From Gramella jeungdoensis (GTDB taxonomy: Bacteria > Bacteroidota > Bacteroidia > Flavobacteriales > Flavobacteriaceae), in NCBI RefSeq assembly GCF_023805255.1, contig NZ_JAMSCK010000004.1, forward strand, positions 248,001-312,000: DNA of 64,000 nucleotides, written 5' to 3'. The notes under the pieces are model-generated. The model had not been told where the DNA came from, searched no databases, and worked only from the letters and a program-made list of their open reading frames with translations. Both the position numbers and the translations under genes were made by a program. Positions 1-9,443 of this stretch are shown piece by piece (the first letter of the stretch is position 1; each line of letters begins with the position of its first letter).

Positions 1-327
1 CCAGTCCTCGCGAATGGGCGCCCAGGTGTCAATTTCTTCAACATCTCCAATCATAAGCGCTTCATGAGGAAGATTTGCAGGGATCACAATAACATCTCCG
101 GCATTTAAATCTACTGTTTCTTCTTTATTTTCACCTAACCAGAAGCGAATGGTTCCGGAAAGCACATTTGTTACCTGCTCATTAATATGGCTGTGTTGCG
201 GTACTAAAAACCCATCTTTGAATTTCATTTTTGCGACCATCACTTTTTCGCCGTAGACCAGCTGGCGTTCCATTTTATCGGTAACCTTTTCTACGGGAAT
301 GGTATCCCAGTTCAGTTTTTTGATCAT
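1..327 (-). CDS. cupin-domain protein (3' end cut by the window edge)
   Basis: The minus frame opens with ATG at 327 (MIKKLNWDTIPVEKV) and stays open to base 1, so about 109 residues of the N-terminal part are visible. The sequence has a single-domain cupin layout: the first motif includes PQHSHINEQ (metal-type His, His and Glu, residues about 43-51) and the second includes GDVIVIPANLPHEA with a further His. There is no signal peptide, so it is probably cytoplasmic. Cupins of this size are often small-molecule-binding or sensor-like proteins, or enzymes acting on organic acids; the substrate cannot be read from the sequence. The next gene lies 234 bp away and runs in the opposite direction. 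Confidence 0.8.
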   Translation of the reverse strand, partial: MIKKLNWDTIPVEKVTDKMERQLVYGEKVMVAKMKFKDGFLVPQHSHINEQVTNVLSGTIRFWLGENKEETVDLNAGDVIVIPANLPHEALMIGDVEEIDTWAPIREDW

Positions 328-561
328 TTTCAATTTTATTTAAAACTGAAATAAGATAAGGATATTTACTTAAATCTTTTTTGTGTGAAATCGCATCCAT
401 TCTTTTTCAGTATGTAAATAAACAAGTTGGAGGTTCCAAAGTATATCCACCATAAGTATTACAGCTAAGAATACCATCCAGTTTAACTTCTAAAAGTATT
501 AAAGAAAAATTGTTTAAGTTTATAGTTAAGATTAAATTCTTAAATTAAAAGTATAATTCTT

Positions 562-966
562 ATGCCTTATAAAACAACTTGGGAGCCTTTAGGTATCATT
601 TGGAAATTCTATGGTGATGTAACTGCTGAAGAGATCGAAGAGGCAAACATTGAATTCTACAAAGATGAGCGAAGTGATGAGGCCAGATATCAGGTAATTG
701 ATGCTTTGGAAGTAACCGATGTTGAATGGAATGATGTTGACATAAAAGAAATAGCAGCCCAGGACAAAGGAGCATCTTTTCTGCTGCATAAACTTAAGGT
801 GGCTTATGTATCTAAAGATGAAAAGGTTACCGCTGTTCTGAAAAAGTATATAGAAATATCACGAATTCTCAATTCAAGCTGGAAATTCAAAGGTTTTGAT
901 GAACTTGCTCCTGCCCTAAAATGGGCAAAAAAGATAAAGTCTAAGGGCAAAAACAAACTGTCCTAA
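562..966 (+). CDS. SpoIIAA/STAS-like small protein
   Basis: A 134-residue soluble protein with no signal peptide or membrane segment. The pattern of short beta strands alternating with helices (a WKFYGDVTAEEIEEAN start, central QVIDALEV strand, LHKLKVAYVS strand, lysine-rich tail KKIKSKGKNK) resembles the SpoIIAA-like/STAS fold proteins common in Flavobacteria. That assignment is from fold-level resemblance only; I see no phosphorylatable DSxG motif, so an anti-anti-sigma role is not supported. It has its own transcription unit, with an AT-rich leader upstream and 175 bp before the next gene. Confidence 0.6.
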   Translation: MPYKTTWEPLGIIWKFYGDVTAEEIEEANIEFYKDERSDEARYQVIDALEVTDVEWNDVDIKEIAAQDKGASFLLHKLKVAYVSKDEKVTAVLKKYIEISRILNSSWKFKGFDELAPALKWAKKIKSKGKNKLS

Positions 967-1141
967 ACAGGATTATTTTATTATAACATTCATTTTTCAA
1001 TTATCTCAACACCTTACCGCGCTACATTACTCTATAATTTTCTCAATTTAAGCTATAGAAAAAACAATATGATGCTTAGAAAGTATAATTTTTCGTGGAA
1101 TAATACGGTTTGTAAATTTCAGACGATAACTTACTGCCCTT

Positions 1142-2290
1142 ATGCTTGAAAAAATCATAAAATTCAGAAAGCAATTGCATAAACATCCTGAATTATCCGG
1201 GAATGAGCGTGAAACGGCGAAGTTCATAGAAGAATTCGTGAGATCTAATCACGATACCTGTATCATTACTGAACTTGGAGGTCAAGGGCTGGCAGTGGTG
1301 TACGACCTGCCAGAAGAGGGACCATCGGTAATGATTCGCTGTGAACTTGATGCACTTCCCATAGAAGAGGTAAATGAATTTTCACACAAATCGAAAAAGC
1401 CTGGGATATCACATAAGTGTGGGCATGATGGGCATATGGCTATAGTAGCCGGACTGATTTTGAAGATCAGAGAAAAAGCTTTCAATAAGGGTAAAATTAT
1501 TCTTCTGTTTCAGCCAGCCGAAGAAACAGGTGAAGGAGCCTATAAGGTTTTGAACGATCCTAAGTTCAGGGAACTGGCTCCCGATTATGTTTTTGCATTG
1601 CACAATATTCCCGGATTTCCCGTCAATTCGATAATAAGTGTCCAAAACATCTTCTCCTCTACTGTACAGAGTCTGGCCATATATCTCACCGGGAAACAAT
1701 CTCACGCTTCCGAACCAGAGAACGGCATCAATCCTGCGGTTTCTATTGCAGAGATTGTAAAGCGATTCAATGACCTTAATCAACCGGATATAGATAAACC
1801 TTCGTTCACCCTATTCACCCCTGTATATATAAATCTTGGTTCTAAGGATTATGGGATTTCAGCCGGGAAAGGCGAAATACATTTCACCATTAGGACCTCT
1901 ACAGAGGAAGTGATGGATAGTTTAAAAGAAAAGCTTATTGAAATTACCGGGGAAATAGTTGAAAAGCATGGACTACAATTAAATATTGACTGGTGTGATT
2001 ATTTCCCTGCCTCAAGAAATGACGAAGAATGTAATAATTTAATATTGAGAGCTTCAAAGGAGCATAATTATGAGCTTATTCAACAGCAACATCCTTTTAG
2101 ATTTGGTGAGGATTTTGGATGGTTTTCAAAAAGAACAAAAGCCGCGATGTTCGGCCTTGGGGCCGGCACGAATTCACCTTCACTGCATCATTCCGATTAT
2201 GATTTTCCGGATGAAATTATCGAAACCGGGATTAACATGTTCTCCAGCATCATAGAGATGATCCTTAATAAAGAAGAACTAATCCGTTAG
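1142..2290 (+). CDS. M20-family metallo-amidohydrolase (aminoacylase/hippurate hydrolase type)
   Basis: A 382-residue cytoplasmic hydrolase of the M20D class, which removes acyl groups from N-acyl amino acids or cleaves related amides. The metal ligands are visible: CGHDGH at residues 93-98 (Cys93, His95), the glutamate pair in PAEETGEG (Glu127/128), His154 in ALHNIPG, and a C-terminal LHHSDYDF (about residue 352). The usual RADMDALP motif reads RCELDALP here, an Asp-to-Glu type change next to the first metal site. The middle third is the lid/dimerisation domain. Length is normal for the family (about 380-400). The substrate is not predictable; it stands alone, with a convergent protease gene downstream. 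Confidence 0.9.
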   Translation: MLEKIIKFRKQLHKHPELSGNERETAKFIEEFVRSNHDTCIITELGGQGLAVVYDLPEEGPSVMIRCELDALPIEEVNEFSHKSKKPGISHKCGHDGHMAIVAGLILKIREKAFNKGKIILLFQPAEETGEGAYKVLNDPKFRELAPDYVFALHNIPGFPVNSIISVQNIFSSTVQSLAIYLTGKQSHASEPENGINPAVSIAEIVKRFNDLNQPDIDKPSFTLFTPVYINLGSKDYGISAGKGEIHFTIRTSTEEVMDSLKEKLIEITGEIVEKHGLQLNIDWCDYFPASRNDEECNNLILRASKEHNYELIQQQHPFRFGEDFGWFSKRTKAAMFGLGAGTNSPSLHHSDYDFPDEIIETGINMFSSIIEMILNKEELIR

Positions 2291-2333
2291 GGGTTAAATT
2301 TAGCTCAGGCAAAAAGATCAAATAATATTAAAC

Positions 2334-3992
2334 TTAGTTTTCAGTTTTTATTTTCTTCAGCATATTTTTTGCATGATCCCCGGTATTTCCTTCAGGATCC
2401 AATTGAACAGATTTCTTATAAAACTTCATGGCTTTTTCTTTATTTCCCGCTTTTAGATAGGCCTCTGCCAGACTGTTCCAGGCATTGGCTGATTCGGGAA
2501 ATAGTTCCGTATTCATTTGGAAAACATAGATGGCTTCCTCTACTCTTTCACTCGCCAGTAACCGGTAAGCGGTATTATTGAACTGTTCTTCAAACTTAAA
2601 GAAAGCGTAATTCGGATCATTTACCATTCTTGCGGCCTCTGTCATCACTTTTTCAATCTTTCCTTCAAAAAAGAGCGTAGTAAGATATCCCATAGGGTCA
2701 CGTACGAAAGTAGTATCTGAAAAATTCAGGGCAGTTTCCAATACGGGATCTCTGTTGGTTCTGTAATCTTCAAAACTCATTTCCACCGGAATATGTGGTT
2801 CCAGCCATTCATCATTCTCCCATTGTGGTTTATCCTGCCACCATGCGAATGACAGGTAAACAGGAATACCCGAGTTTGGCAGATCCAGCCTTTTGGTATC
2901 TCCATAGAAATTAATATTCTCGGCCGTTGGCTCCCCTATAAAGATAGCATTGGTGTAATTATCAAGTTCATTAACCAGGTTCTGGCATGCAGAAAAAGTT
3001 CGTCTTCCCAGGATCACAAAAAAATGTCCGGGCCGGTTGATCTTATCGCTTTTTATGATTCCGGTTACGATAGGTTTGTTCTTATAATTATTACCACCTC
3101 CATTTAATCTCACATCAAGGATCAACTTCTCTACCTCATTTTCTTCGATAAAATTGAATACTTTATCGTAGAATTCCGGGATAGATTCAGAAGGATCATC
3201 CTGTATCTGACTATGTCTTATATAAACAGTTTTCTCCTCTGGCAGATATTCGTAATAATATATCTTATCCTCCAGATGTTTCAGAAATAATGGATTCTCC
3301 CCTTTTTCCCTCGTATTAAGCCAGTTTTCGCTCTCTGCACTAAATCCATAATTTCGTTCTATCTTTTCCCCTTTGGGAAGGGACGAGATCTTTTGTTGAA
3401 ACTGCTTTCCGTCCTTTTCAAAAGTAAAACTAACCGTATTTGAAAAATCAGCCATAACACCCTGGGCATGCAGAATTTCAGGTACCGTTATAAAATTGAG
3501 ACCGTAGGCTTTAAAGTATTGTTCGTTTTCGGCCGGAACTACGGGATATATGGCCATGATTACTTTATCGATAGGAATCCCTTCCACGGCTATGAGCCTG
3601 GCCCCAAGTATATTTTTGTATTCGTTACTGACTTCCCTTACAAACACCCCATCGCTAAACTGATAAAAAGTTACCGGCAAACGATGAAACCCAACTATAT
3701 CACCCCGCCATCCCAATTCGGTATGGCCATATCCAAAAGAAGCAATAATTCTTGCGAAACCGGCGATCACCTCATGTTCCAGCATATTTGGAATTTTACT
3801 GTAGAGTTCATCAATCTTGGCATCAAATTCTTCACTAGTTGTCTTTTTAAAAAGGAATGGATAGTCTCTATGAATGGTTCTCTGAAGAAATTTAATATCT
3901 TCCTGCCATTCTTCCGTGGAAGCCAGATTCTGTGACTGAAGAAAAGGTTGCTGAAACAGAAGACAGATCGTAATAAAAAGTTTTTTTATCAT
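2334..3992 (-). CDS. secreted S41-type (C-terminal processing) peptidase with TPR tail
   Basis: A 552-residue exported protein beginning with a cleavable signal peptide (about residues 1-20, ending FLQSQN). A helical N-terminal cap is followed by a PDZ-like stretch (around GARLIAVEGIPIDKV) and an S41 fold: LILDVRLNGGGNN is the beta strand plus glycine loop, and GRRTFSACQN carries the candidate catalytic serine. The last 100 residues contain at least one TPR (NAWNSLAEAYLKAGNKEKA). Proteases of this type act in the periplasm or on the surface. The serine motif is less canonical than in CtpA and no clear Lys partner was assigned, so activity is probable, not proven. It is 31 bp downstream of the EF-G-like gene, on the same strand. 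Confidence 0.82.
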   Translation of the reverse strand: MIKKLFITICLLFQQPFLQSQNLASTEEWQEDIKFLQRTIHRDYPFLFKKTTSEEFDAKIDELYSKIPNMLEHEVIAGFARIIASFGYGHTELGWRGDIVGFHRLPVTFYQFSDGVFVREVSNEYKNILGARLIAVEGIPIDKVIMAIYPVVPAENEQYFKAYGLNFITVPEILHAQGVMADFSNTVSFTFEKDGKQFQQKISSLPKGEKIERNYGFSAESENWLNTREKGENPLFLKHLEDKIYYYEYLPEEKTVYIRHSQIQDDPSESIPEFYDKVFNFIEENEVEKLILDVRLNGGGNNYKNKPIVTGIIKSDKINRPGHFFVILGRRTFSACQNLVNELDNYTNAIFIGEPTAENINFYGDTKRLDLPNSGIPVYLSFAWWQDKPQWENDEWLEPHIPVEMSFEDYRTNRDPVLETALNFSDTTFVRDPMGYLTTLFFEGKIEKVMTEAARMVNDPNYAFFKFEEQFNNTAYRLLASERVEEAIYVFQMNTELFPESANAWNSLAEAYLKAGNKEKAMKFYKKSVQLDPEGNTGDHAKNMLKKIKTEN

Positions 3993-4023
3993 ACTTTCTC
4001 AATTGTTTTCAATAAACATAATT

Positions 4024-6126
4024 CTATTGGTTTACAAGTTCCTTCTGGATATTTCCGGGTACTGGCTGATAAGATGAAAATACAGAATTAAAAGTTGCCC
4101 TTCCCTGGGTAAGGGATCTAAGATCAGTTGAATAGCCATACAATTCAGCCTCTGGAGCAATACATTTAAGGATCTGGTAATTATCGTTACTATCTACTCC
4201 CTGTATGATGGATCTTCTGGATTGCAGATCGGTCATTACATTTCCCACCATTTCTTCCGGGACCTTTACCGTAAGCTCTAGGGTAGGCTCCAGTAGTTTA
4301 GGATTGGCATTCAGAAATGCCTCTCTAAATGCATGGGCACCGGCGATCTTGAACGAGATATCATTAGAATCTACAGAGTGCATCTTACCGTCATAGACCA
4401 TTACCCTCACGTCTCTAATATAAGAACCGGTAAGTGGCCCTTCCTCCATGACCTCTAGAATTCCTTTCATAATGGAAGGTAAATAACGCTGGTCTATGGC
4501 TCCCCCAACAATACAGTTATAAAAGACCAGTTTTCCACCCCACGGCAGGTCTATTTCATCCTTTCCTCGAATATTGAAACCCTCAGGTTCATCTATTCCT
4601 TCAAACCAGGGTTCTATTTTCATATGCACCTGGGCGAACTGCCCTGCCCCGCCCGATTGTTTCTTATGTCGGTAATTGGCCGTAGAAGAGCGCTGAATAG
4701 TCTCTCTGAATGCAATCTTTGGTTTTTCAAAGTTCACCTCGATTCCGTAGATATTATTGAGCATCCATTCAACAATAGCCATATGAAGCTCTCCCTGGCA
4801 GGCAATTATAAGTTGTTTCCCTTCTTTAGAATATGAAACCACCACGGTGGGATCCTGGCTATGTATCTTCTTCAAAGCTTCACTAAGCTTTTCTTCATCT
4901 TTATTATTCACCGCTGAAATCGCCTTGCTGTACCTTGGCTGAGGGTATTGTATAGGTTTGATAGATACTTCTTTACCGGCTTTTGCCAAAGTATCATTTG
5001 TTTCGGTGAATTTTAATTTCAGGGTAGCACCAATATCACCCACCGTAAGCTTGTTCACAGGTTTTCTATCCTTACCATCCATGATAAAAAGCTGGTTTAA
5101 AGTTTCGGTTTCACCATTCCTGGAATTCACCAACTTATCGTTTACACTCAATTCCCCGCTTTTCACTTTGAAAAAAGTAAGCTGTCCAAGATTTGGCTGG
5201 TGTACGGTCTTAAATATAAAAAGCACGGTTGGTGCTTTCTTTTCCGGAAGGATATCTTCTCCTTCGGTACTTTGTTCCGGCTCCAGATCGGCTGCTGCAG
5301 GAGCCACATTATCAATAAAGCCCATTAACCTGCCGCTGCCCATATCATTGAGTGCTGACATACAGAAGACCGGAAATAGCTCATGATTCAACATCCCCGC
5401 TTTTATCCCCTTTCTCATCTCATCTTCATTCAGGCTGCCTTTCTCAAAGAATAATTCCATAAGTTCTTCATCGTTTTCTGCTGCTTTTTCCACCAGTTCA
5501 TTATGAAGATAGTCAACGGTGTCCTTTTGGTCCTCGGGGATCTCAAGTTTTTCAGGTTTTCCGCCTTCAGGTAGAAATTTATACATCTTCATTTTAAGAA
5601 CATCCACAATACACTGGGAACCATCAAGCATTAAAGGATACTGTACTTTTACGGCATTATTGCCTACCAGGTTCTTAATGGTCTTAAAGCTATCTTCAAA
5701 TTTCGCTGCCGGATGGTCTATCTGATTGATCACAAACAAGGTAGGCTTACGGTACCTGTCAATATAGTTCCAGATGATCTCGGTACCTACTTCTACTCCC
5801 TGCTGGGCATTAAGGACTGTAACCACACTATCGGCCACCCTTATAGAAGAAATGACTTCGCCTATGAAGTCATCCAGTCCCGGGGTATCAATGATATTGA
5901 TCTTGTAATTCCTCCATTCGGTATGAAGAGGTGTGGCGAAGATCGAATTCCCTTTTTCGTGTTCCACTTCGTGATAATCTGCCACGGTATTTCTGGATTC
6001 TACGGTGCCCCGCCTGTTAATGAGTCCGGCTTCGAACAACATGGTTTCCGCCAGGGTAGTCTTTCCGCTATTATGGGCTCCCACAAAGACTACATTCTTG
6101 ATGTGTTTATCATCATAAATTTTCAT
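4024..6126 (-). CDS. elongation factor G-like translational GTPase (EF-G paralogue)
   Basis: A 700-residue five-domain EF-G-type protein. I use ATG 6126 (MKIYDDKHIKNVVFVG); an upstream in-frame start would add 33 hydrophobic residues with no family resemblance. G1 is GAHNSGKTT (16-24), G3 is DTPGLDDF (80-87) and G4 is NQID (134-137). In canonical EF-G and EF-Tu, G3 reads DTPGH; here the histidine that positions the hydrolytic water is leucine, so this is not the main FusA. Domains II-V follow, with the domain IV loop and a C-terminal ferredoxin-like domain ending KELVNQ. Such EF-G2-like paralogues occur widely in Bacteroidota; a role in ribosome rescue, recycling or stress translation is only a guess. 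Confidence 0.9.
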   Translation of the reverse strand: MKIYDDKHIKNVVFVGAHNSGKTTLAETMLFEAGLINRRGTVESRNTVADYHEVEHEKGNSIFATPLHTEWRNYKINIIDTPGLDDFIGEVISSIRVADSVVTVLNAQQGVEVGTEIIWNYIDRYRKPTLFVINQIDHPAAKFEDSFKTIKNLVGNNAVKVQYPLMLDGSQCIVDVLKMKMYKFLPEGGKPEKLEIPEDQKDTVDYLHNELVEKAAENDEELMELFFEKGSLNEDEMRKGIKAGMLNHELFPVFCMSALNDMGSGRLMGFIDNVAPAAADLEPEQSTEGEDILPEKKAPTVLFIFKTVHQPNLGQLTFFKVKSGELSVNDKLVNSRNGETETLNQLFIMDGKDRKPVNKLTVGDIGATLKLKFTETNDTLAKAGKEVSIKPIQYPQPRYSKAISAVNNKDEEKLSEALKKIHSQDPTVVVSYSKEGKQLIIACQGELHMAIVEWMLNNIYGIEVNFEKPKIAFRETIQRSSTANYRHKKQSGGAGQFAQVHMKIEPWFEGIDEPEGFNIRGKDEIDLPWGGKLVFYNCIVGGAIDQRYLPSIMKGILEVMEEGPLTGSYIRDVRVMVYDGKMHSVDSNDISFKIAGAHAFREAFLNANPKLLEPTLELTVKVPEEMVGNVMTDLQSRRSIIQGVDSNDNYQILKCIAPEAELYGYSTDLRSLTQGRATFNSVFSSYQPVPGNIQKELVNQ

Positions 6127-6342
6127 CGTTTGAGATTTTTGAAAATGAGTGAATAGGTGGATTTTGCAACTTCCTGAAAAGTGTAGTATGAGATCTGGGA
6201 AGTTCCATAAGCACAGGATTTGCACTATTAAAGATAAGGAATACTTTAAAATATGCAGTCAAAAATGCCCGAAAACAAAACCCGGATACATATTTTTATA
6301 TGATTTCGAGTTTAAGGATTCCTGATGGACTTCTATAAAATA

Positions 6343-7395
6343 TTATTCTGAAAATTCTTTTTTACTCATAAGGATTCCAAAAGGTCGTAATTCTTTGATA
6401 TTGAGTAAAACTACGGTGAGTATCCCCATAACAGGAATGGCGAGAATCATTCCAATAACTCCCCAAACCATATTACCAAGTATCACTGCAAGTATTACAA
6501 AGAAAGGATGAACATCTACCCGGTCCCCTACCACATAAGGTTCTAAAACATAACTTTCAACGAACTGGGCTATCGTAAAAGTAAGTGCGATGCCCACCAG
6601 GGTAAAAGTATCTCCGGTGGCAACAAAACCAAATACAACTGCCATCAAAAAAGCGATTATATTTCCCACATATGGTATTAGAGTAAGTAAAGCTGCAATA
6701 ACGCTTACAAGAATAAAATTACTTACTCCCGAGATACCTAACCCCACTGAATATAATACCACAAGTAATACTATCAGTATAAGTCTTCCTATAAGGTATT
6801 GGGGGGCGACCCTGGCCGATTCGGTGATGATCGTCTTTACCGTTTCTTTTTTCCGGTCTGGGAATACATTTAGTAAAAAATCTTTGAAAATATGCCTGTA
6901 ATTCAATAAAAAGAAGACATATATAAATGTGAGAAAGTAGTTTGCTACAAAACTGGTAACTTTATTCATAAAATCGGCGATCCTCTCGCCAGACGTCATT
7001 TTGTCTTGGACGGCCGAGCCATTTTTAGCTTCTTTTACATCTTCTCTGCTTAGAGGGGTATGTTTCAGTGCAAAATTCTCAAGCTGTTCTATCTTTGGTT
7101 TCATAACCTCCTTAATTCTTGGCCAATCCTCGGCAAGACTTCTTAGCTGAAAAGAAATTATGGCCATAAGCCCCATTGACAGTAAAAAAAGCATTATGCT
7201 ATTGAGAAGTGCCGCGACCGAACGTTTCATCTTTCTTTCCATCCTTTTCGCTAAAGGCAAAACTATAAGGCTAAGTATGATCCCCATCATTAATGGCGCG
7301 AAAAATCCTTTTGCTTTAGACAAACCCCAGAAAAGGAAAAATGTTGAAAGGACTACTGCGGTAATAATGAAAAGCAATCTACTTTTACGATTCAT
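6343..7395 (-). CDS. AI-2E family transporter (PerM/TqsA type permease)
   Basis: A 350-residue integral membrane protein with about seven or eight hydrophobic segments: two near the N terminus, one after a charged loop (around residues 60-85), a large polar region at about 90-140, then a closely packed C-terminal set containing the family-typical glycine/proline stretch (LTLIPYVGNIIAFLMA) and VGDRVDVHPFFVILAVILG. The family exports small molecules or ions; members include TqsA and sodium/proton antiporters, so the substrate is not assignable. It is transcribed away from the cation exporter at 7519, with 123 bp between the start codons for both promoters. Confidence 0.88.
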   Translation of the reverse strand: MNRKSRLLFIITAVVLSTFFLFWGLSKAKGFFAPLMMGIILSLIVLPLAKRMERKMKRSVAALLNSIMLFLLSMGLMAIISFQLRSLAEDWPRIKEVMKPKIEQLENFALKHTPLSREDVKEAKNGSAVQDKMTSGERIADFMNKVTSFVANYFLTFIYVFFLLNYRHIFKDFLLNVFPDRKKETVKTIITESARVAPQYLIGRLILIVLLVVLYSVGLGISGVSNFILVSVIAALLTLIPYVGNIIAFLMAVVFGFVATGDTFTLVGIALTFTIAQFVESYVLEPYVVGDRVDVHPFFVILAVILGNMVWGVIGMILAIPVMGILTVVLLNIKELRPFGILMSKKEFSE

Positions 7396-7518
7396 ATTGT
7401 TGGTTATAGGTTGATTTTGCTCTAATATCGGAAATGTTTGAGCTCTTCTATATTAAAGAAATCAAAAAGCCTCTCTAATTTTTACAGATAATCGTAATTT
7501 CGGACCAAAACCACATTT

Positions 7519-8433
7519 ATGGCAGCAGGAGGTTCTAATATAGCTATCTATGGCGCGATAGGCGCTAATTTTCTTATTGCAGTTAGTAAATTTATTGCTT
7601 CATTCTTCACTGGCAGCTCGGCAATGCTCGCCGAAGGCATACATTCTCTTGTAGATACAGGCAATGGTTTGCTTTTGCTTCTTGGAATAAAAAGATCAAA
7701 ACAAAAACCCGATAAACTTCACCCTTTTGGATATGGTAAGGAGGTGTACTTCTGGAGTTTCGTGGTAAGCATTCTTATTTTCGCACTGGGAGGCGGATTC
7801 GCTATTTATGAAGGTATTCATGCAATACAGGATCCTCATGTAATAGAAGATCCTACCTGGAATTATGTAGTATTAGGAGCAGCAATCGTATTTGAAGGAA
7901 TAGCTCTTTACCTCGCTTTAAAAACCTTTAATAAATCAAGGGCACACCAATCAAAAAATCTAATAAAGAATATAGCCCGAAGTAAAGATGCTGCGACCTT
8001 TGCTGTTATAATCGAAGATGCCGCAGCAGTCATAGGTTTAACCGTGGCCCTTTTTGGCGTCTTCTTTTCTCAGCTGATGGAAAATCCTTACCTGGACGGG
8101 GCAGCTTCAATAGTAATTGGAGCTATTCTACTTACAGTTGCAACTTTTCTTGCCAGCGAAAGTAAAGGCCTTCTTCTTGGTGAAAGCGCGCACCCTGAAG
8201 TTATTGAAGACGTAGACAAGATTATTAGTTCCAATAAATATATAAAAGCTTCCAATCTGCCGCAAACCATGCACTTTGGTCCTGACAAGATCCTCCTTAT
8301 TGTTGAAGTTGATCTTTTGGATGATCTTGAATTACTGGAGGCTGAAAAAATAGTTGATGACCTTAGGAATGAAATCAGGGAAAAAAAACCTACAATCAAA
8401 GAGGTTTATATTCAAACTACCAATGAATTATAG
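7519..8433 (+). CDS. cation diffusion facilitator (CDF) metal exporter
   Basis: A 304-residue CDF-family protein, expected to export divalent metals such as Zn2+, Fe2+, Mn2+ or Co2+ by proton exchange at the inner membrane. Six membrane segments are visible in the first 215 residues. Metal-site signatures are HSLVDTGN in the second segment (His and Asp), and HPFGYGKEVYFWSF, the classic loop before the third. A later segment carries EDAAAVIGL. The C-terminal 90 residues form the cytoplasmic alpha-beta dimerisation domain. The start ATG 7519 gives the usual short N terminus. HxxxD in place of DxxxD in segment II suggests a zinc-preferring site by analogy with YiiP-like families, but this is inference. 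Confidence 0.92.
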   Translation: MAAGGSNIAIYGAIGANFLIAVSKFIASFFTGSSAMLAEGIHSLVDTGNGLLLLLGIKRSKQKPDKLHPFGYGKEVYFWSFVVSILIFALGGGFAIYEGIHAIQDPHVIEDPTWNYVVLGAAIVFEGIALYLALKTFNKSRAHQSKNLIKNIARSKDAATFAVIIEDAAAVIGLTVALFGVFFSQLMENPYLDGAASIVIGAILLTVATFLASESKGLLLGESAHPEVIEDVDKIISSNKYIKASNLPQTMHFGPDKILLIVEVDLLDDLELLEAEKIVDDLRNEIREKKPTIKEVYIQTTNEL

Positions 8434-8843
8434 AAAGATTGACCAAAGTGTCTTTAGCAATCAGAAACTCTCAAATAAGATTACTATGAATCAATCCGTT
8501 TCAGGGATCTCCCTCTTTTCATTGATTCCATTCCCACTGAACACTCCTACCCGATAATAATATTCCAGGTTTTTATTAAGTCCTGAGTTCGTATTTTTCT
8601 CCTCAAATATCATTACGGAAAGATTAAGTTTTTCAGGATTCTAAAGTAAGGTAATCACCTGAAGTATAATTGTTTTAAATTTTATAATAGGCTCTTTAAT
8701 CTTTGAGCAATTCGCACATATTTAATGGATTGCACCTATTGTAAGTTAAATGACTTGTTTAGAACTTCTACCTGTTTGTTTCTACCATCTCACTAATACC
8801 CTACGCAATGCAAAACACTTTTGTTTAACTAAATTATTTTGAT
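8434..8843. other. 410-bp stretch without a confident gene
   Basis: This AT-rich stretch separates the CDF gene from the CHRD lipoprotein. The only open frame worth noting is on the minus strand at 8491-8613 (ATG, 40 codons, MIFEEKNTNSGLNKN...). It contains a YYYRVGVFSGNG segment that reads like a beta-strand end of a larger protein, so it may be a gene remnant; no homologue is recognised. No obvious hairpin terminator for the CDF gene was found. The region just before 8844 contains CTTTTG and TATTTTG-like runs that may serve the lipoprotein promoter, but neither fits TAnnTTTG exactly. Confidence 0.35.
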
Positions 8844-9365
8844 ATGAGATTTTCTAACATTACTAAATTTATTCTATTGGTATTCATCTTAAGCATAATG
8901 GGATGTTCTACCGACACGGAACTTCCACAAGATCAGATCCAGGAGGTGGATGCTTCGGCTAAAGCTGCAGTTCAGTTCAATTTTACTACTAGTTTAAAAG
9001 GAGACAATGAGGTTCCTTCGAATGATAGCAAGGCTACAGGTCAGGCAATCGTGAAAATAAGCAAGGATGAGACCTATCTTGAATACAAACTTATTGTAGC
9101 CAATATTGACGATGTATTAATGGCTCACTTCCATATGGCCCCTGCAGGAACTAATGGAGGTTTTGTCGTATGGCTGTATGGTCCTTCAGAACCATCTGGA
9201 GATTTTAATGGTGTTCTGGCTGAAGGTGTTATTACTGAAGATGATGTAATAAATGCTCTGGATGGGGATTTCCAGGCCCTGATAGATGCTATTAGAGCGG
9301 GAAATATTTACGTAAATGTACATACCACAGAATTCCCAGGTGGCGAATTACGAGGCCAGTTATAA
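8844..9365 (+). CDS. CHRD-domain lipoprotein
   Basis: A 173-residue lipoprotein. The N terminus is a lipoprotein signal with the lipobox LSIMGC (Cys at residue 21). From about residue 45 it is a single CHRD domain, the beta-sandwich module named after chordin: it opens with LKGDNEVPSND and ends with the conserved NIYVNVHTTEFPGGELRGQL pattern, with HFHMAPAG in the middle. Bacterial CHRD proteins are extracytoplasmic and their function is largely unknown. It is monocistronic, followed directly by a strong hairpin at 9401-9418, and faces the cold shock genes. Confidence 0.88.
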   Translation: MRFSNITKFILLVFILSIMGCSTDTELPQDQIQEVDASAKAAVQFNFTTSLKGDNEVPSNDSKATGQAIVKISKDETYLEYKLIVANIDDVLMAHFHMAPAGTNGGFVVWLYGPSEPSGDFNGVLAEGVITEDDVINALDGDFQALIDAIRAGNIYVNVHTTEFPGGELRGQL

Positions 9366-9400
9366 ATTATACATTCCATAAAAAAATAAAAACAAAAAAA

Positions 9401-9418
9401 GCCATCCCAAAGGATGGC
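9401..9418. terminator. bidirectional intrinsic terminator
   Basis: Perfect 7-bp stem GCCATCC / GGATGGC with a CAAA loop. On the plus strand it is followed by a short T run (TTTTC); on the minus strand it is followed by seven T residues, so it serves both the CHRD gene and, more strongly, the convergent cold shock gene. Confidence 0.88.
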
Positions 9419-9443
9419 TTTTCATTAAAAAGATCAGAACTAA

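Noticed and set aside
1409-1783. 124-codon frame antisense to the amidohydrolase
   Set aside because: Overlaps the conserved CGHDGH metal site on the other strand and shows no domain.
5713-6156. Long open frame opposite the EF-G gene (147 codons)
   Set aside because: It lies entirely antisense to a well-supported coding frame with conserved G motifs and has no recognisable domain.
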